A DNA stretch of 64,000 bases from assembly GCA_030407005.1 (NCBI GenBank), contig JAUDYN010000004.1, positions 2,170,001 to 2,234,000 on the forward strand. The letters run 5' to 3'. The notes below the pieces were generated by a model. That model saw nothing but the letters and a program-made list of their open reading frames with translations. It made no database searches and was not told where the DNA came from. The stretch's first letter is position 1; each line of letters opens with the position of its first letter. This DNA comes from Desarmillaria ectypa. Lineage: Eukaryota > Basidiomycota > Agaricomycetes > Agaricales > Physalacriaceae. Shown piece after piece: positions 23,344-34,153 of this stretch. Position numbers and translations under genes: made by a program.

Positions 23344-25214
23344 ATGGCAGACGGCGCTCTTATCGTGGATCCGTGCGACCCTGACTTCGAGTTCGGTGGC
23401 AAAGAAGCCAGGGAGACATTGGAAAGAAACCTCCTGCGCAAGGTCGACAGACGAATGTCGATTCTGGTGCTAATATACATCCTCAATTGTATGCTCCCAT
23501 CTAATTTCATAACCTCGTAAAATACTGACTCTTTTCTTTCAGTCATTGACCGGAACAATGCATCGTAATGATCTCAACATAAATTTATATGGCTGTATCT
23601 TACAGCGCATTCGTTGCAGCGCTGCCAGGCTTCGGGGTTTCGAAGAGGATCTCAATCTCCGGGGCACACAATTCGCAAGCATCTTGTCTGTGCTATACAT
23701 TGGATACATCATCATGCAAATACCTTCGTGTGTCTCTCTCTTCCAAACGATCAGTATCCAGTGACTCACTACACCTAGGAATATGTTTCTAGATTATGTT
23801 GGAAAACCCTCTTTGTACTTGCCCATATGCATGATAATATGGGGCGGAATATCAATTATGACAGGATTCACGACCAAGTATGTCGTTCAGCCCACTCTCT
23901 TCCCAGAAATTACTAACCTTTCACAGCTTCTTTGGGGCCGTTTGTACGCGATTCTTCCTCGGCTTCGTGGAAGCCGCTTTCTTTCCCGGTGCTTTAGTTA
24001 GTCCCCTATTCGTTTGCCGAGGACTTAATGCTGAAGTCTACAGTAGTTTCTCATCTCAAAGTGGTACAAACGCACCGAGCTCTCGCAAAGAACTGCCCTC
24101 CTTGCATGTGGAAGTCTTGTCAGTAACGCTTTTGGCTCCTTGATTGCCTCCGCCATTCTTGACAGCATGGAGGGTCGATCAGGCTATGCTGCGTGGAGGT
24201 TAGAAAGCTTTCTTCCCCTGCCCTTGTTCAACCCTGATCTCTTGTACAGATGGCTTTTCTTCATCGAGGGTAGCCTTACCGTAATCGTGGCTATATGCGC
24301 TATATTTATACTTCCGGACTTTCCTGAAACGTCTTTCGGCTGGTTAACACCTGCTGAACAAGCTCTCGCACAAAGGAGAATGCAAGAAGACCACGGGTCG
24401 GTCGAAGATGAAAAGGAACCTATCAGTGGACTTCAACTGGCATTAACGGATGGCAAAGTTTGGTGGCTGGCCATCGTTCTCATCTTTTTCAACGTATCTC
24501 TAAGCTTCAATGTATTCTTTCCGACACTCATGTCAACTCTGGGATATTCCACCACAATAACTTTACTCCTATGCGTTCCACCTTGGCTATTTGCCACCAT
24601 AGTTGCAGTTTGTGTGTCCAGGTACACAGCATTCATCTCAATTGTACCTTTATGGTTCTGATTCTGTTCTTCAGACATTCTGACCACACTGCCGAAAGGT
24701 TCTGGCACCTATCAGGCTCTTTCTTAGTTGGGATTCTTGGATTCCTCTTAGCCATGTCGACAATGAATGTCGGGGCCAGATACGTATCTTTGTAGGTTGC
24801 TTGAGCTGTCGATTTACTCTTCTACAACTTCTCTCTTCAGGTTTTTCCAAGCTCAATCATATGCCGGGTTCATTTGTTTTATTGCCTGGGCTAGTGGATC
24901 TGTGGCTAGACCACCAGCGAAACGGGCTGTGGCTCTTGCATTAATCAATACTGTAGGATCTTTGGGAAATGTAGTCGGATCGTAAGTGCCGTCTCTTCAT
25001 TTTCTTAAATCCAATATCACCGTAAAACAGTTATTTGTGGCCGAAATCGTGGGAACCAACTTACTCGAAATCGTTTACCTTCTGTATCTGGGCGAGTGCC
25101 TCAGGATCGACGATGTGCTGGTTATTTAAGCGACACTTGGCCATGCTGAATGCCCGCGAAGAGAAACGGGAAGTAGAGGTGGGATCTAAGAGAGGGTATA
25201 GATACCTACTGTAG
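23344..25214 (+). CDS. MFS anion:cation symporter, Dal5/Tna1-like (paralog B)
   Basis: Ten exons: 23344-23488, 23543-23564, 23620-23727, 23779-23877, 23927-23996, 24047-24198, 24250-24621, 24675-24791, 24841-24981 and 25031-25214, giving 469 aa. It aligns end to end with paralog A: LNFIDRNNASAARLRGFEEDL, NMFLDYVGKPSLYLP, VCTRFFLGFVEAAFFPG, ISKWYKRTELSQRT and FFPTLMSTLGYSTT. Several exon lengths are identical in both (108, 117 and 141 nt). Some intron positions are shared and others are not: one intron lies after PGAL here but after ISK in A, and B lacks the introns that make A's 14- and 13-nt exons. The start at 23344 is the first in-frame ATG after a stop. The substrate is unknown. Confidence 0.92.
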
Positions 25215-25459
25215 CACGTGATTTGGTGCACATAATATTGGAGGAAATAGCAGGATTGAGCCAGATGAAAGGCCGCAAGCAGTTCAATTTCTTGGTCGAA
25301 AATGTTCCTAAAATTCGTTTGCAATGGAAAGGTAAGCTGTTCGGGTGCACAATTCAATATAAGTAATCCAGATTTGACTTGACACAAAGGCTTTAGCTTT
25401 CGAGCTAGATATTGTTAATAAGTTCCCCTATCAAGCACCTTCACTACTGTTGCCTTTCA

Positions 25460-26116
25460 ATGAACTCAGCCGAGTATGTACGCGGGGAATTCGCTGCCTT
25501 GCTTGGAGGTCTTCCAGGATGCGAAGCCGCGAACGATGGGTGGGTAGACGTCATCTTGGAAAAATACAGCGAGCCGCATCGCTACTACCACAACCTGATG
25601 CACCTCGAAGCCATGCTCCATTGTCTACAGGCAAACAAAGGACATATACACGATTCAACATTGCTTTCCCTCGCCATTCTCTTCCACGACGTCGTTTATG
25701 ACCCTAAGGAACAAAACAACGAAATCCTGAGCATGAAAATGTTCGAAAAGTTCGCTATGAACAAGTGCCTTCCTGCCGAGAAAACCTCCAAGGTGTCCCG
25801 TTACATTGAAAGAACCATCACGTACACGTTACCGGAGGAGGGAGAGGAGGGGAACACATCGGACCTGCACTTTTTCCTAGACTTCGACCTCGAAGTTTTG
25901 TCCCGTCCTCCGGTTGCCTACCGCGCATATGCATCTCAAATCCGCAAAGAATATTCGCATGTTCCTATCAATGAGTACCGTGCAGGCCGTATCGTGGTGT
26001 TGCAGAAGTTTCTAGTGAGAGAAAGGATCTATTTTAGCCAAGTGTTCCATACAAAGTATGAAGCGACTGCTAGAAGAAATCTACAGCAGGAGATACATGA
26101 TTTGACGGACAGTTAA
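25460..26116 (+). CDS. predicted metal-dependent HD-superfamily phosphohydrolase
   Basis: A single exon of 218 aa. The HD signature is visible: RYYHNLMHL supplies the first His, LSLAILFHDVVYDP the His-Asp pair, and a later FFLDFDLEVL supplies the Asp. A C-terminal stretch (FHTKYEATARRNLQQEI) is typical of the COG4339-like group. HD proteins hydrolyse phosphoesters, often nucleotides, but this group has no settled substrate that I know of. The start at 25460 gives MNSAEYVRGEF; an upstream in-frame extension exists but has no ATG of its own in good context. No targeting signal is seen. Confidence 0.82.
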   Translation: MNSAEYVRGEFAALLGGLPGCEAANDGWVDVILEKYSEPHRYYHNLMHLEAMLHCLQANKGHIHDSTLLSLAILFHDVVYDPKEQNNEILSMKMFEKFAMNKCLPAEKTSKVSRYIERTITYTLPEEGEEGNTSDLHFFLDFDLEVLSRPPVAYRAYASQIRKEYSHVPINEYRAGRIVVLQKFLVRERIYFSQVFHTKYEATARRNLQQEIHDLTDS

Positions 26117-26393
26117 AGCATCTACAAGCGGTATTGTTGAGAGTGTAGGCAGGTGTTCATTTTAGTACTTATGATGTACAATGCTGCGCCGCGAATACTT
26201 TACTACCTTGTCTTTGCTTATTTTGCGAGATTTCCTCCTTCAGTGCCCAGTGCCCAGCATCTCAACGCTTCAGCACCGGTGCACTAAATCTAACTCAAGG
26301 CCGGTGTCAACAGTTCTTGTGTTGACAAGTATCACTGAGCGAACTCGTTTAGACTTCGACATTGCCCTCACAAGTGCTTCTCCGGCCGCTACC

Positions 26394-26963
26394 ATGAACA
26401 AAGATTTGGAACCCGCGACCTCTAAATTTTACCAGTCGTTACCGTACGCATACCTCACCGTCTCGCCATCACTATCTGCTCTTCACGCGACTCGTATCAA
26501 GCGCCAGCATGCTCTCGAGAATCCGGATTTCTGCTCGAGATGCGGCACCTTTCTTCTCGACGGTCTCAGCAGTTCTCGGCTGAAACGTGTCAGGAAGGGT
26601 TGCAAAGAAGGGAGGACAAGGAGAATTAGGGAAGTTCAGTGCAGAGGTTGCGGGTTTGCGAATGACACAGAGATTCAGAAAGGGAATGCTGTCGTCTATG
26701 GGAGACGAAACAGACGTTCGGACAAGGACTCCGTCGTCGTGATCCCAGAGCCAGAGCCAGAGCCAGAGCCAGAAGCCGTCACCAAAGCCGCCCCCGTTGT
26801 CGCCAAAATCCCGACTCCCAAGCCGTTGACCCCTGCGCCCAAGCAGCGTCAAAAGAAAAAGTCTGTTTTGCAGGACATGCTCGCCAAGAATCGTTCACGC
26901 GAGGTACAGGACAAATCTACTCAGAATTCAACTGGATTGGCTGCGTTTCTCAGTGGTCTTTAA
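26394..26963 (+). CDS. Rpr2/Rpp21/Snm1-type zinc-ribbon protein (RNase P/MRP subunit family)
   Basis: A single exon of 189 aa. Two Cys pairs form a zinc ribbon (FCSRCGTFLLDG and VQCRGCGFAN) spaced by a basic stretch, as in the RNase P subunit Rpr2/Rpp21 and the MRP subunit Snm1. An N-terminal helix precedes them (LPYAYLTVSPSLSALHATR). The tail has a Pro-Glu repeat (PEPEPEPEPE), a KQRQKKKS patch and ends SVLQDMLAKNRSRE...LAAFLSGL. The long basic tail points to Snm1-like rather than the shorter Rpr2, but I cannot decide. Members help pre-tRNA 5' processing or rRNA processing in the nucleolus. Confidence 0.75.
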   Translation: MNKDLEPATSKFYQSLPYAYLTVSPSLSALHATRIKRQHALENPDFCSRCGTFLLDGLSSSRLKRVRKGCKEGRTRRIREVQCRGCGFANDTEIQKGNAVVYGRRNRRSDKDSVVVIPEPEPEPEPEAVTKAAPVVAKIPTPKPLTPAPKQRQKKKSVLQDMLAKNRSREVQDKSTQNSTGLAAFLSGL

Positions 26964-27026
26964 GTGAGTTCACTTTCTACTACAGATCGAATCAAGCTTA
27001 ATATAGCGTACAAGCAAGGAATATGG

Positions 27027-28291
27027 CTACAAATCACGCTTCCCTTCCGGGTTCTGTCCGTTCAATAACTTCAGTTCTGTTTTATGCTCTACAAGAACTG
27101 GAGGAATGAATCTTCCGGGCCAGAATGGAACGTATATCGCCACAGCGATGAAAAGCGGCAACGTGTCCAATCCGTAGAAGAACGATTCCATCGTCGCCAG
27201 TTGGCCTTCGAAGCCTTCCGAAAGTTCTATCGTCCGGTACACAGATCGTATCTACAATTTCTCAGTATACGAGCATCCGACATGATTCTCACATACCAGA
27301 ATGCCAATGCAGCTGACAAAAAGTGCACCTGCCAGAGCGCGCCAGTCGTTGTACCACATCTTCCCTCCCACCGCGTCCACCTCCCATATGTCGTGTTTAT
27401 GCGCATATATGCGCCACAGGAACGTCAGGAATATGCATGTCAAGATGAAGAACGACCCTAGCTGGAGCACTAGTCCTACGAGGAATATCTGGGCAAGTCT
27501 CGGTTTTCATCTAGCTCGGACCATATAGAGACAATCACTTACACGAGAACCAATCCTCGCCAGGTGCATGTTGTCTGCAGAGATCGATACCGCACCTCCG
27601 GCGGCCTTTTGCCATTCATCATCACCACGAACTCTGTATCAACACAGTGCTCACCTGAATTAGAAATGTAATCACATCGGAAGATATAAAGACTGTTGTG
27701 ATCCGTCGGGGTTTTACCAACATATGCTCGGTGGCTCCCAGATACCGTGACAGGCGACCTAGAAGGACGTAGTTGGCTGCAATGAACGCGCATGGCTGCA
27801 GAATCTCGCTATTGTCATCGTTGCAGATAGGATTAGGATAAACGGAGTTTACCGACAACACGACGAACAAATACTCCACTATGTATATTCCCTTTGATTC
27901 CGGGTGTGCGTGCAGGCCGAACCGTGTGCCTATGCCAAATGCGAACGCTATATTGGCGGTCAGATTCCACTAATGTGGAGGGATGTAGTAGGGAAAACGT
28001 ACTGTATGCGCCGATAGTCATTGACATCATCCACTTTGCGCCCCATCGTTTTATCCAGTATGTTTGAATAAGGGCGGTCATTAAAATAACGCCTTTTAGC
28101 AACTCCTTGAGACTTGGTGACGATTACAGTGAGAAGGAAGACGTACTGAATGCGATTGCAGTCAGGACGTTGGACGCGATGTACCGAAGCGGGTTGCTGG
28201 GATCATTCGCAGGGTCTGCGTACGGGTCTGCGGGAGGGGGGAAATCTTTTCCTTGGGTTTTCAACAAGGAGAGGCTCAGTACTATCGACAT
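27027..28291 (-). CDS. RTA1-family membrane protein
   Basis: Seven exons (minus strand): 28147-28291, 28003-28092, 27853-27947, 27655-27795, 27543-27605, 27297-27488 and 27027-27251, giving 316 aa. About seven hydrophobic segments are seen. Family blocks are VEYLFVVLSPCAFIAANYVLLGRL, SSDVITFLIQAAGGG and, near the end, IRSVYRTIELSEGFEG then YGLDTLPLFIAVAIY and PFWPGRFIPP. RTA1 proteins are seven-TM fungal membrane proteins linked to lipid translocation and resistance to amphipathic toxins (Rta1, Rsb1); the biochemical role is poorly defined. The N-terminus PPPADPYADPANDPSNPLRY is Pro-rich and extracellular in relatives. The start at 28291 is the first ATG in this frame. Confidence 0.88.
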
Positions 28292-28762
28292 CAAGGAGAT
28301 GGAAAAGAAAGACTGTCCTAATCAGTAGCATTACTTTGTGCCTTTTCTCATGAGCGGCAAATAGTCCGGATTGTGATAAAATTCCTGTCACTCTGATCTC
28401 GGCGGGGCTGACTGAGGTCGATGCTTTCAGTTCGAACTGGACAATATTGGACCCACTGATACCCACCACGAAGAATAAGAAGCATGTCAAAGTGATTCCA
28501 TATGCATATGTATGTATAGTAATTTTTTCAGTTTCCCGTACGTCAATAACAAATCTTACATGTTGAAAAAATACAGTTTACCACCTGGCACTAACACCAG
28601 ACATCGTTTAAAGCTAGGAAGACCGTAGTCAGTAAGGGAATGCCTTGTTGTAAAGAGAGGCGTGTAGAAGAGAGAAAGACAGAAGGAAAGAGAAGCTGGC
28701 TAAAAGTACACGTATTGCAGTCCGAACTGAGATGAAGATTGCTTGCTGAGGCCGTTCAATGA
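28292..28762. other. spacer, promoter of the RTA1 gene and 3' flank of ssd1
   Basis: Both neighbours are on the minus strand, so this is the RTA1 promoter and the ssd1 terminator region. No coding exon is seen. Confidence 0.5.
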
Positions 28763-31700
28763 TCATTTCTGCTCGATGGCGTAAGGGTTGACGCTGTACA
28801 CTTTGATCACCGGTGGCGACTTTGTCAGATCGGCAGTTACGATGACCTGTTCATACTTTTTCAGTACGCGCGCATCAGCCTGGAGAAAATCCACCTACAG
28901 GAACGGTCATAAGCTCCCTGATATCCTGAATTAGATGTCCAGCGGACGTTGTCCTCAAGCCCTCGAACTCAGGCTTCATCTTGGCAATCGACAGTAACCT
29001 TTGCTTCGACGTCTCGTTCTCGTCCGCCAACGCTTCAGCACGCCCTAGGACGATTTCATCGTCGTCCGCCTCGTCCTCATCGAACAAGGCCTTCTCGTCA
29101 TGAACGGAACGTGAAGCAACCTCCATCTTAAGTGCATGCTGTTCGGCATTCTGCTTGACCTTTTTCAAATGCTCGTCGTCGCTGTTCTCGGCTAACCAGC
29201 TGATGACGTCCTTGGTTGACCAGTAGATCTGCAGTGTGTGTGTGTGTTCCTCATAGACATGATTCTGGGGGAAAATGCATAAGCTATCTGTTATCAGTGT
29301 ATAGAGCAAAATTTCTCACGTCAATGGGCATCTGGTCAACATGAACGCGCTTCTCAATACCGAATTCGGGCACAAGAACATCAAAAGCGGCGTCTAAAAC
29401 ACCAACAACTTTAGCTTGACGAACAACTGGACCATAGCGTTGGGTCAAGTCGGAAATGAGAACGCAAAGGAATAGATGGGCTGATTGCTCCTGAGCCAAG
29501 ATCGCAGAGTCGCGTTTGCTGCAATGGGGCATAAGCTGCACGTCAAATGTACACAATGAAGGAACTCACATATTACACTGCTGAGCCACTTTGGCAACGG
29601 CATCGCGATCCATGGTGAACTTGGGTTCAGCTGCGAAGGAGGTGAAAAAATATCAAAACAAGGTCATTTGATAGGGAGATATGGACCCACATCCGGTTTG
29701 CAACACTGACTCAAGTTGACGGTGAACAAGAACATCGGCATAACGACGAATTGGAGACGTGAAGTGAGTGTACAAAGGCACGTTGAGAGCGTAGTGATGA
29801 TATTTCGCAATATCAAGCATTCCAGAAGAGAAGTACTTCGCGCGGTAAGTCGCTTTGAACGAGAGCAATTCGAGAAGCCTGCGAGCAGTAGGGTCCTTGA
29901 TTGCTTCAAACGATCGCATGAGGGCGCCCGACGACGAAGTGTCCATCTGGTAACCCAGTCGCTCCGCACGTTCCCGGAAAGTGTTGAGACGGCGCTCGAT
30001 AGGAGTATCGTGGCGACGGAGCAGTGCTTGCTCAGGTAGATGGAAGGCGATATGCTGGGCTACCGTGATGTTACTGAGGAGCATGAACTACATGAATAGT
30101 GTCAGGACCAACATGACCAAGAGGCAGATGACTCGTACCTCCTCTATCAAGTCATTTGCATCAACACGTTGATATTGCCAACAGTCGACAGGCAATCCGG
30201 TGTCACCTAGCTTGAACTGCAAGCGCAGGGAGTCGAGGCTTAAAGTGCCGTTCTCAAACCTCTGGGCTCGCATCTTCTTGGCCAGATCGTCCAAAATCCG
30301 GATGTCATGTTCGATATCGCTGGCATTATGCTCAGGAGATACGATGACACCACCCAAAACTTTGCCTTCGATCACATTCTGAGCATCCGAGTAACTAAGC
30401 TTACTGGCGGATCTATATACAAGATTAGCTTTGGTTACATTGTCATTCAATATTCAGCAAACCTTATGATGGTCTTTCCAAACCACTTACTCAGGACCTT
30501 CGCCTCTTTATTCATTGTGAAGATGACCGAGAATGCGAGGCGATCTTGTCCAGGAACAAGACTGCATAGCTGTTCACTGAGAGATGGTGGAAGCATCGGC
30601 ACAGCACGTTGGACAAGATATACACTGGTCGCGCGCTTGCGAGCGTCACGGTCGAGGGCAGTGTTTGGCTTGACGAAGTAAGAAACGTCAGCGATATGAA
30701 CACCAACATCGTAAGTACCGTCCTCGTTGAGCTTGATCGAAAGAGCATCATCAAGATCCTTGGCAGCATCTGGATCGATAGTAAAGATACGTTCATCACG
30801 AAGATCCTTCCGGACCTCGAATTCTCTTTCGGGAATTCTAAATTTTTGTGAGAGGAGAAGAGGAGTTGAGATCAAATGACTCACGACCAAGGCATCGGTG
30901 GTAAACATTTAAGGACATTGTCCGTGAAGTCTTCTGTAGGGAAGTTGCAGTCCTTTAGAAGAGCACTTGTCTCCACTTCAACATCTCCAATCGGACCGAG
31001 TTCCTCGACCAGAGTACCGAAAGGATGCAACGAGCTTATAGGCTAAATAGATAAACTCGGGTTAGCTACATTGAGTTGTTTTCAAAAATTACGTACATGA
31101 CGTTTGATGCAAGCAACAAAAAGCTTGTCAACATATGCCTCAGAATTCTGAACGAAGTCAGGTGGAGCTTGTTCAGTGGGGATCGCGATGAGAGGCACCC
31201 GCTTGTCTGTAGGCTTAAACCAGACAATCTTAGGGCGTTCAATAGGACCGCGCCTAGGCTCATCTCCACGATCGCCTTCACGTTCGCGACGCTCTGCTTC
31301 CTGTTTCTCTTTCGTGGCGGCAGAAGAAGGACGAAGGAGGCCAAGAGTGCCAGAGAATAGCTGGCCAGGCATCCTTTCTACCACGGCGACAACGTGGCCG
31401 GCAAATTGAGGTTTAACGTCATCAGTGACTCTGGAAAAGACACCAGTTAGATATGTCGAAACGCATTTCAAATTAAACATACTCTTCATCTTCGAACAGG
31501 AGCAGTCCTTGGCCTTCAACTTCAACATCATCCTTCTTCTTATCGTCTTTGCGGCCCGCGCTCGACTTGACGTCGTATGCAGAATTCTCTTCCTTCTTCC
31601 TCTTCTTCTCTTCCTTCTCTTTCTTCGTCCCCCAAACTTCATCAACATCCAGGAGCTCCACAGCAACAATGTCACCTTCAAGAGCCCGGTTACGATCCTT

Positions 31701-33719
31701 TGACCCGCATATATAGATGTCTGCATCAAGGACCTCTGTAGCAACGTATGCATCAGAACGATTGCGCTTGTTGACTCGTAAAATTCCAACAACCAATTTT
31801 CCAGCAGCAAGCAAAGGGGGCAAGGACGCTTGAGGTAGATATGGCGCAAAGAGAGACTTTCGTTGGGGTTGGTTAGACTGCTGCTGGAGCTGGGACTGAA
31901 ATTGTTGTTGTTGCTGCTGCAGAAGATTGATACCGCCAAGGCCCATACCCATCATGTTCGCTGCCATCATATTAGGGAGCATGTTGGGGAAGCTGAATGA
32001 TGGCATTTTGTGATGATGACCTCCGGCGGCCGCACGGAATTGCTGCAGACTCTGGAGCTGGGCTTGAGCTTGAGCAAGATCTGCAGCAAAGCCATTGTTG
32101 CTGTTGGTAGGCACTCCGCCGACACCACCGTCTGTAAAGTGTATTGTAAGTATTCGGTTAATCACTTTACGAAGATCGATCTTACTGATACGCCAACTAG
32201 AATCGGCTCGAGAAGCCTGACGAGAATGTCCACCAAAACCAGGCGGAGCAAACCCATCATCAAACCCTTCTTGCTGTTGCCCGTAAGGATTGCTATTATA
32301 GCTGATAGAGCCACCTGCACCTCCGGGCTTGTTGACGACATTGACGCTGTGCCGTCGCCCATGTCCTCGAGGCATACCTTGGGCTTGTCCGTCCATGCTA
32401 ACGCTGAGGCCGCTGTAGTGACCGAATTGACCCATGGTGGGCTGGGGACCTCCAAAACCGCCGGCGCCGGCACCACCGACACCACCCATGGGAACAGTAC
32501 TGTGCACGCGTCGATGAACATTGGCCCTATTCGGAGCTAATCCAGCGGTCTGAAACGAAAGAACCTGGTTTGACGCGAGCTGTTGCTGATAGAGTGCCTG
32601 CTGCTGCTGTTGCAGCGCCTCGATTTGATTCTGAATGGCGATCTGAAGAGGCATATGCATATAGTCGGGTACTTAGAGGAATTAGAAGTAGCCACGTACC
32701 TGCTCAGCCATGATGCCAGTAATCTCACCACTATCTGATTTCCTGTGCTGGATAGGCTCCTGAGTAGGGATTTCGGACGCATAGGGTTGCTGCTGTTGAG
32801 GAAATTGGAAACCCACGTCTTCTTCATCAATTGGAGGCCCCATCATCCCTCCGCCCCGTTTCTTGGCACCAAACATAAAATTCGGTGCCAGCTGAGGACG
32901 GCCAGTGGGACCTATGGCCTCTATCTGGTCCTGTTGAGCCAACGCTGCGAAACGAGGAGCAGTGAAACTCTGAGACTGAGAACGGGGCTGGTGTCCCTGG
33001 GAGGGGTAGAAGGTCTCGTGAATCTCGCCATCTTCCAGGGGCATGCTGCTATCTTCCACGTCTTCCATCATCGCCTTCAGGCCAGGTGCAAAGGAATTGA
33101 AATTCCCGGAGAGACCAGATGCGCCCATGGATGCGGCCTTGCGATGCTTGACGTCTGCAGTGCTCAGTCCTGGGTACGCAGCAGCTCCTGGTTGGAAGAC
33201 GGGAGCATTGAGTGGGAGAGAAGAAGTGGGTGCTTGAGCAGCAGGCATCGGAAAAGAGGTGGTGTTGTTACCGGGTGGCTGGGGTGACGTAGTTCTGAGG
33301 TCAGCGATGACCCTCTGCAATGACGACAGAGCGTCGCTCGACTCCTTGGATTGAGATGGCGTGGGCGTAGACTGCTTCGACGACTGGTCCTTGGACCCAT
33401 TGGGACGCGTGTTCTGAGCTGAAGGCTGCGCTTTGCGGTGCGCTTGAGGACGACTGCCTGACTGATTCTTGTTTCGCTGGTCAGGCTTCTTCGCTGTCTC
33501 AGCGACTTTTCTCGTGGCCGAATCAGAGCCGGACTCTGGCGCAGAAGTCGACGACTTCTTGTTGCTCGTCCTTGAAGAAGGCCTTGGGCCACCTTGAGCG
33601 GTGGCAGCAGCTGGCTTGGTGATGGAAGGGTTCCGTTTTGGACCACGGCCATTGCCTGACGCGGCAGGCCTCTTATCATCCTTTCGCGCTTGAGCTGGTA
33701 GCGTTATTTCATCCGTCAT
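28763..33719 (-). CDS. ssd1: Ssd1-type RNB-domain mRNA-binding protein
   Basis: Twelve exons (minus strand): 32700-33719, 32186-32642, 31483-32131, 31097-31430, 30885-31042, 30463-30837, 30139-30412, 29691-30087, 29570-29630, 29320-29518, 28899-29264 and 28763-28846, giving 1457 aa. The N-terminal 700 residues are low-complexity (Ser/Pro, then Gln-rich QQQQQ). Cold-shock-like regions follow ([19 protein letters not shown]), then the RNB domain ([34 protein letters not shown]). The end [23 protein letters not shown] is Ssd1-like. Yeast Ssd1 represses translation of cell-wall mRNAs and is not known to act as a nuclease. Here all four RNase II active-site Asp positions of the IDx5DxDD motif are present. 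Intron 32132-32185 is in frame and stop-free. Confidence 0.93.
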
Positions 33720-34153
33720 GTTATTCGTAAAGAGTTTGAAACGAGAAAAGCGTTATAAAGTCTTTTTTGAGTTTTTTGTTTTATGTTGAAGTGAGGTTTA
33801 GCTATGTCCTAGTGAGCGCTGCGCCAGCAAGAGGGCGTAGAGAGGCGAAATACCTTTAAGAGTTGGAAGAATCTGTGAATTGGATGGCTTTGCCCTGTAG
33901 GGCGAGTGGGGGGAAAGAATGCGAGGTGGTGCTTATCGGGAGTGAATGAGCGCAGCCCTTAAGTAACTCAGTGTCTCTGTGACGAGCTGTGATGGTCGTA
34001 TCTTCCCACGCTCGATCCATTACTGGTTTCCTGCGGGATCTGATCTGTTCTTGATGCACCATTATTTCCAGTATCCTCATCAATGTATTAGGCGGCCGTT
34101 TCGAATAATGTACTCTAGTCTATTATCTAGATGTATGTACATGTACTGCTCGA
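33720..34153. other. spacer, promoter of ssd1 and 3' flank of idh2
   Basis: No coding structure is seen. It lies between two minus-strand genes. Confidence 0.5.

Noticed and set aside
26750..26780. CCAGAG repeat (Pro-Glu repeat)
   Set aside because: A coding low-complexity stretch within the Rpr2-like gene, not a separate element.
28847..28900. Apparent 19-nt intron or stop near the ssd1 end
   Set aside because: A 52-nt intron (28847-28898) joins MTVP to [12 protein letters not shown], the usual Ssd1 ending.
29230..29250. TG repeat
   Set aside because: It is coding sequence in ssd1 (His-Thr-His-Thr) and not a CRISPR or mobile feature.
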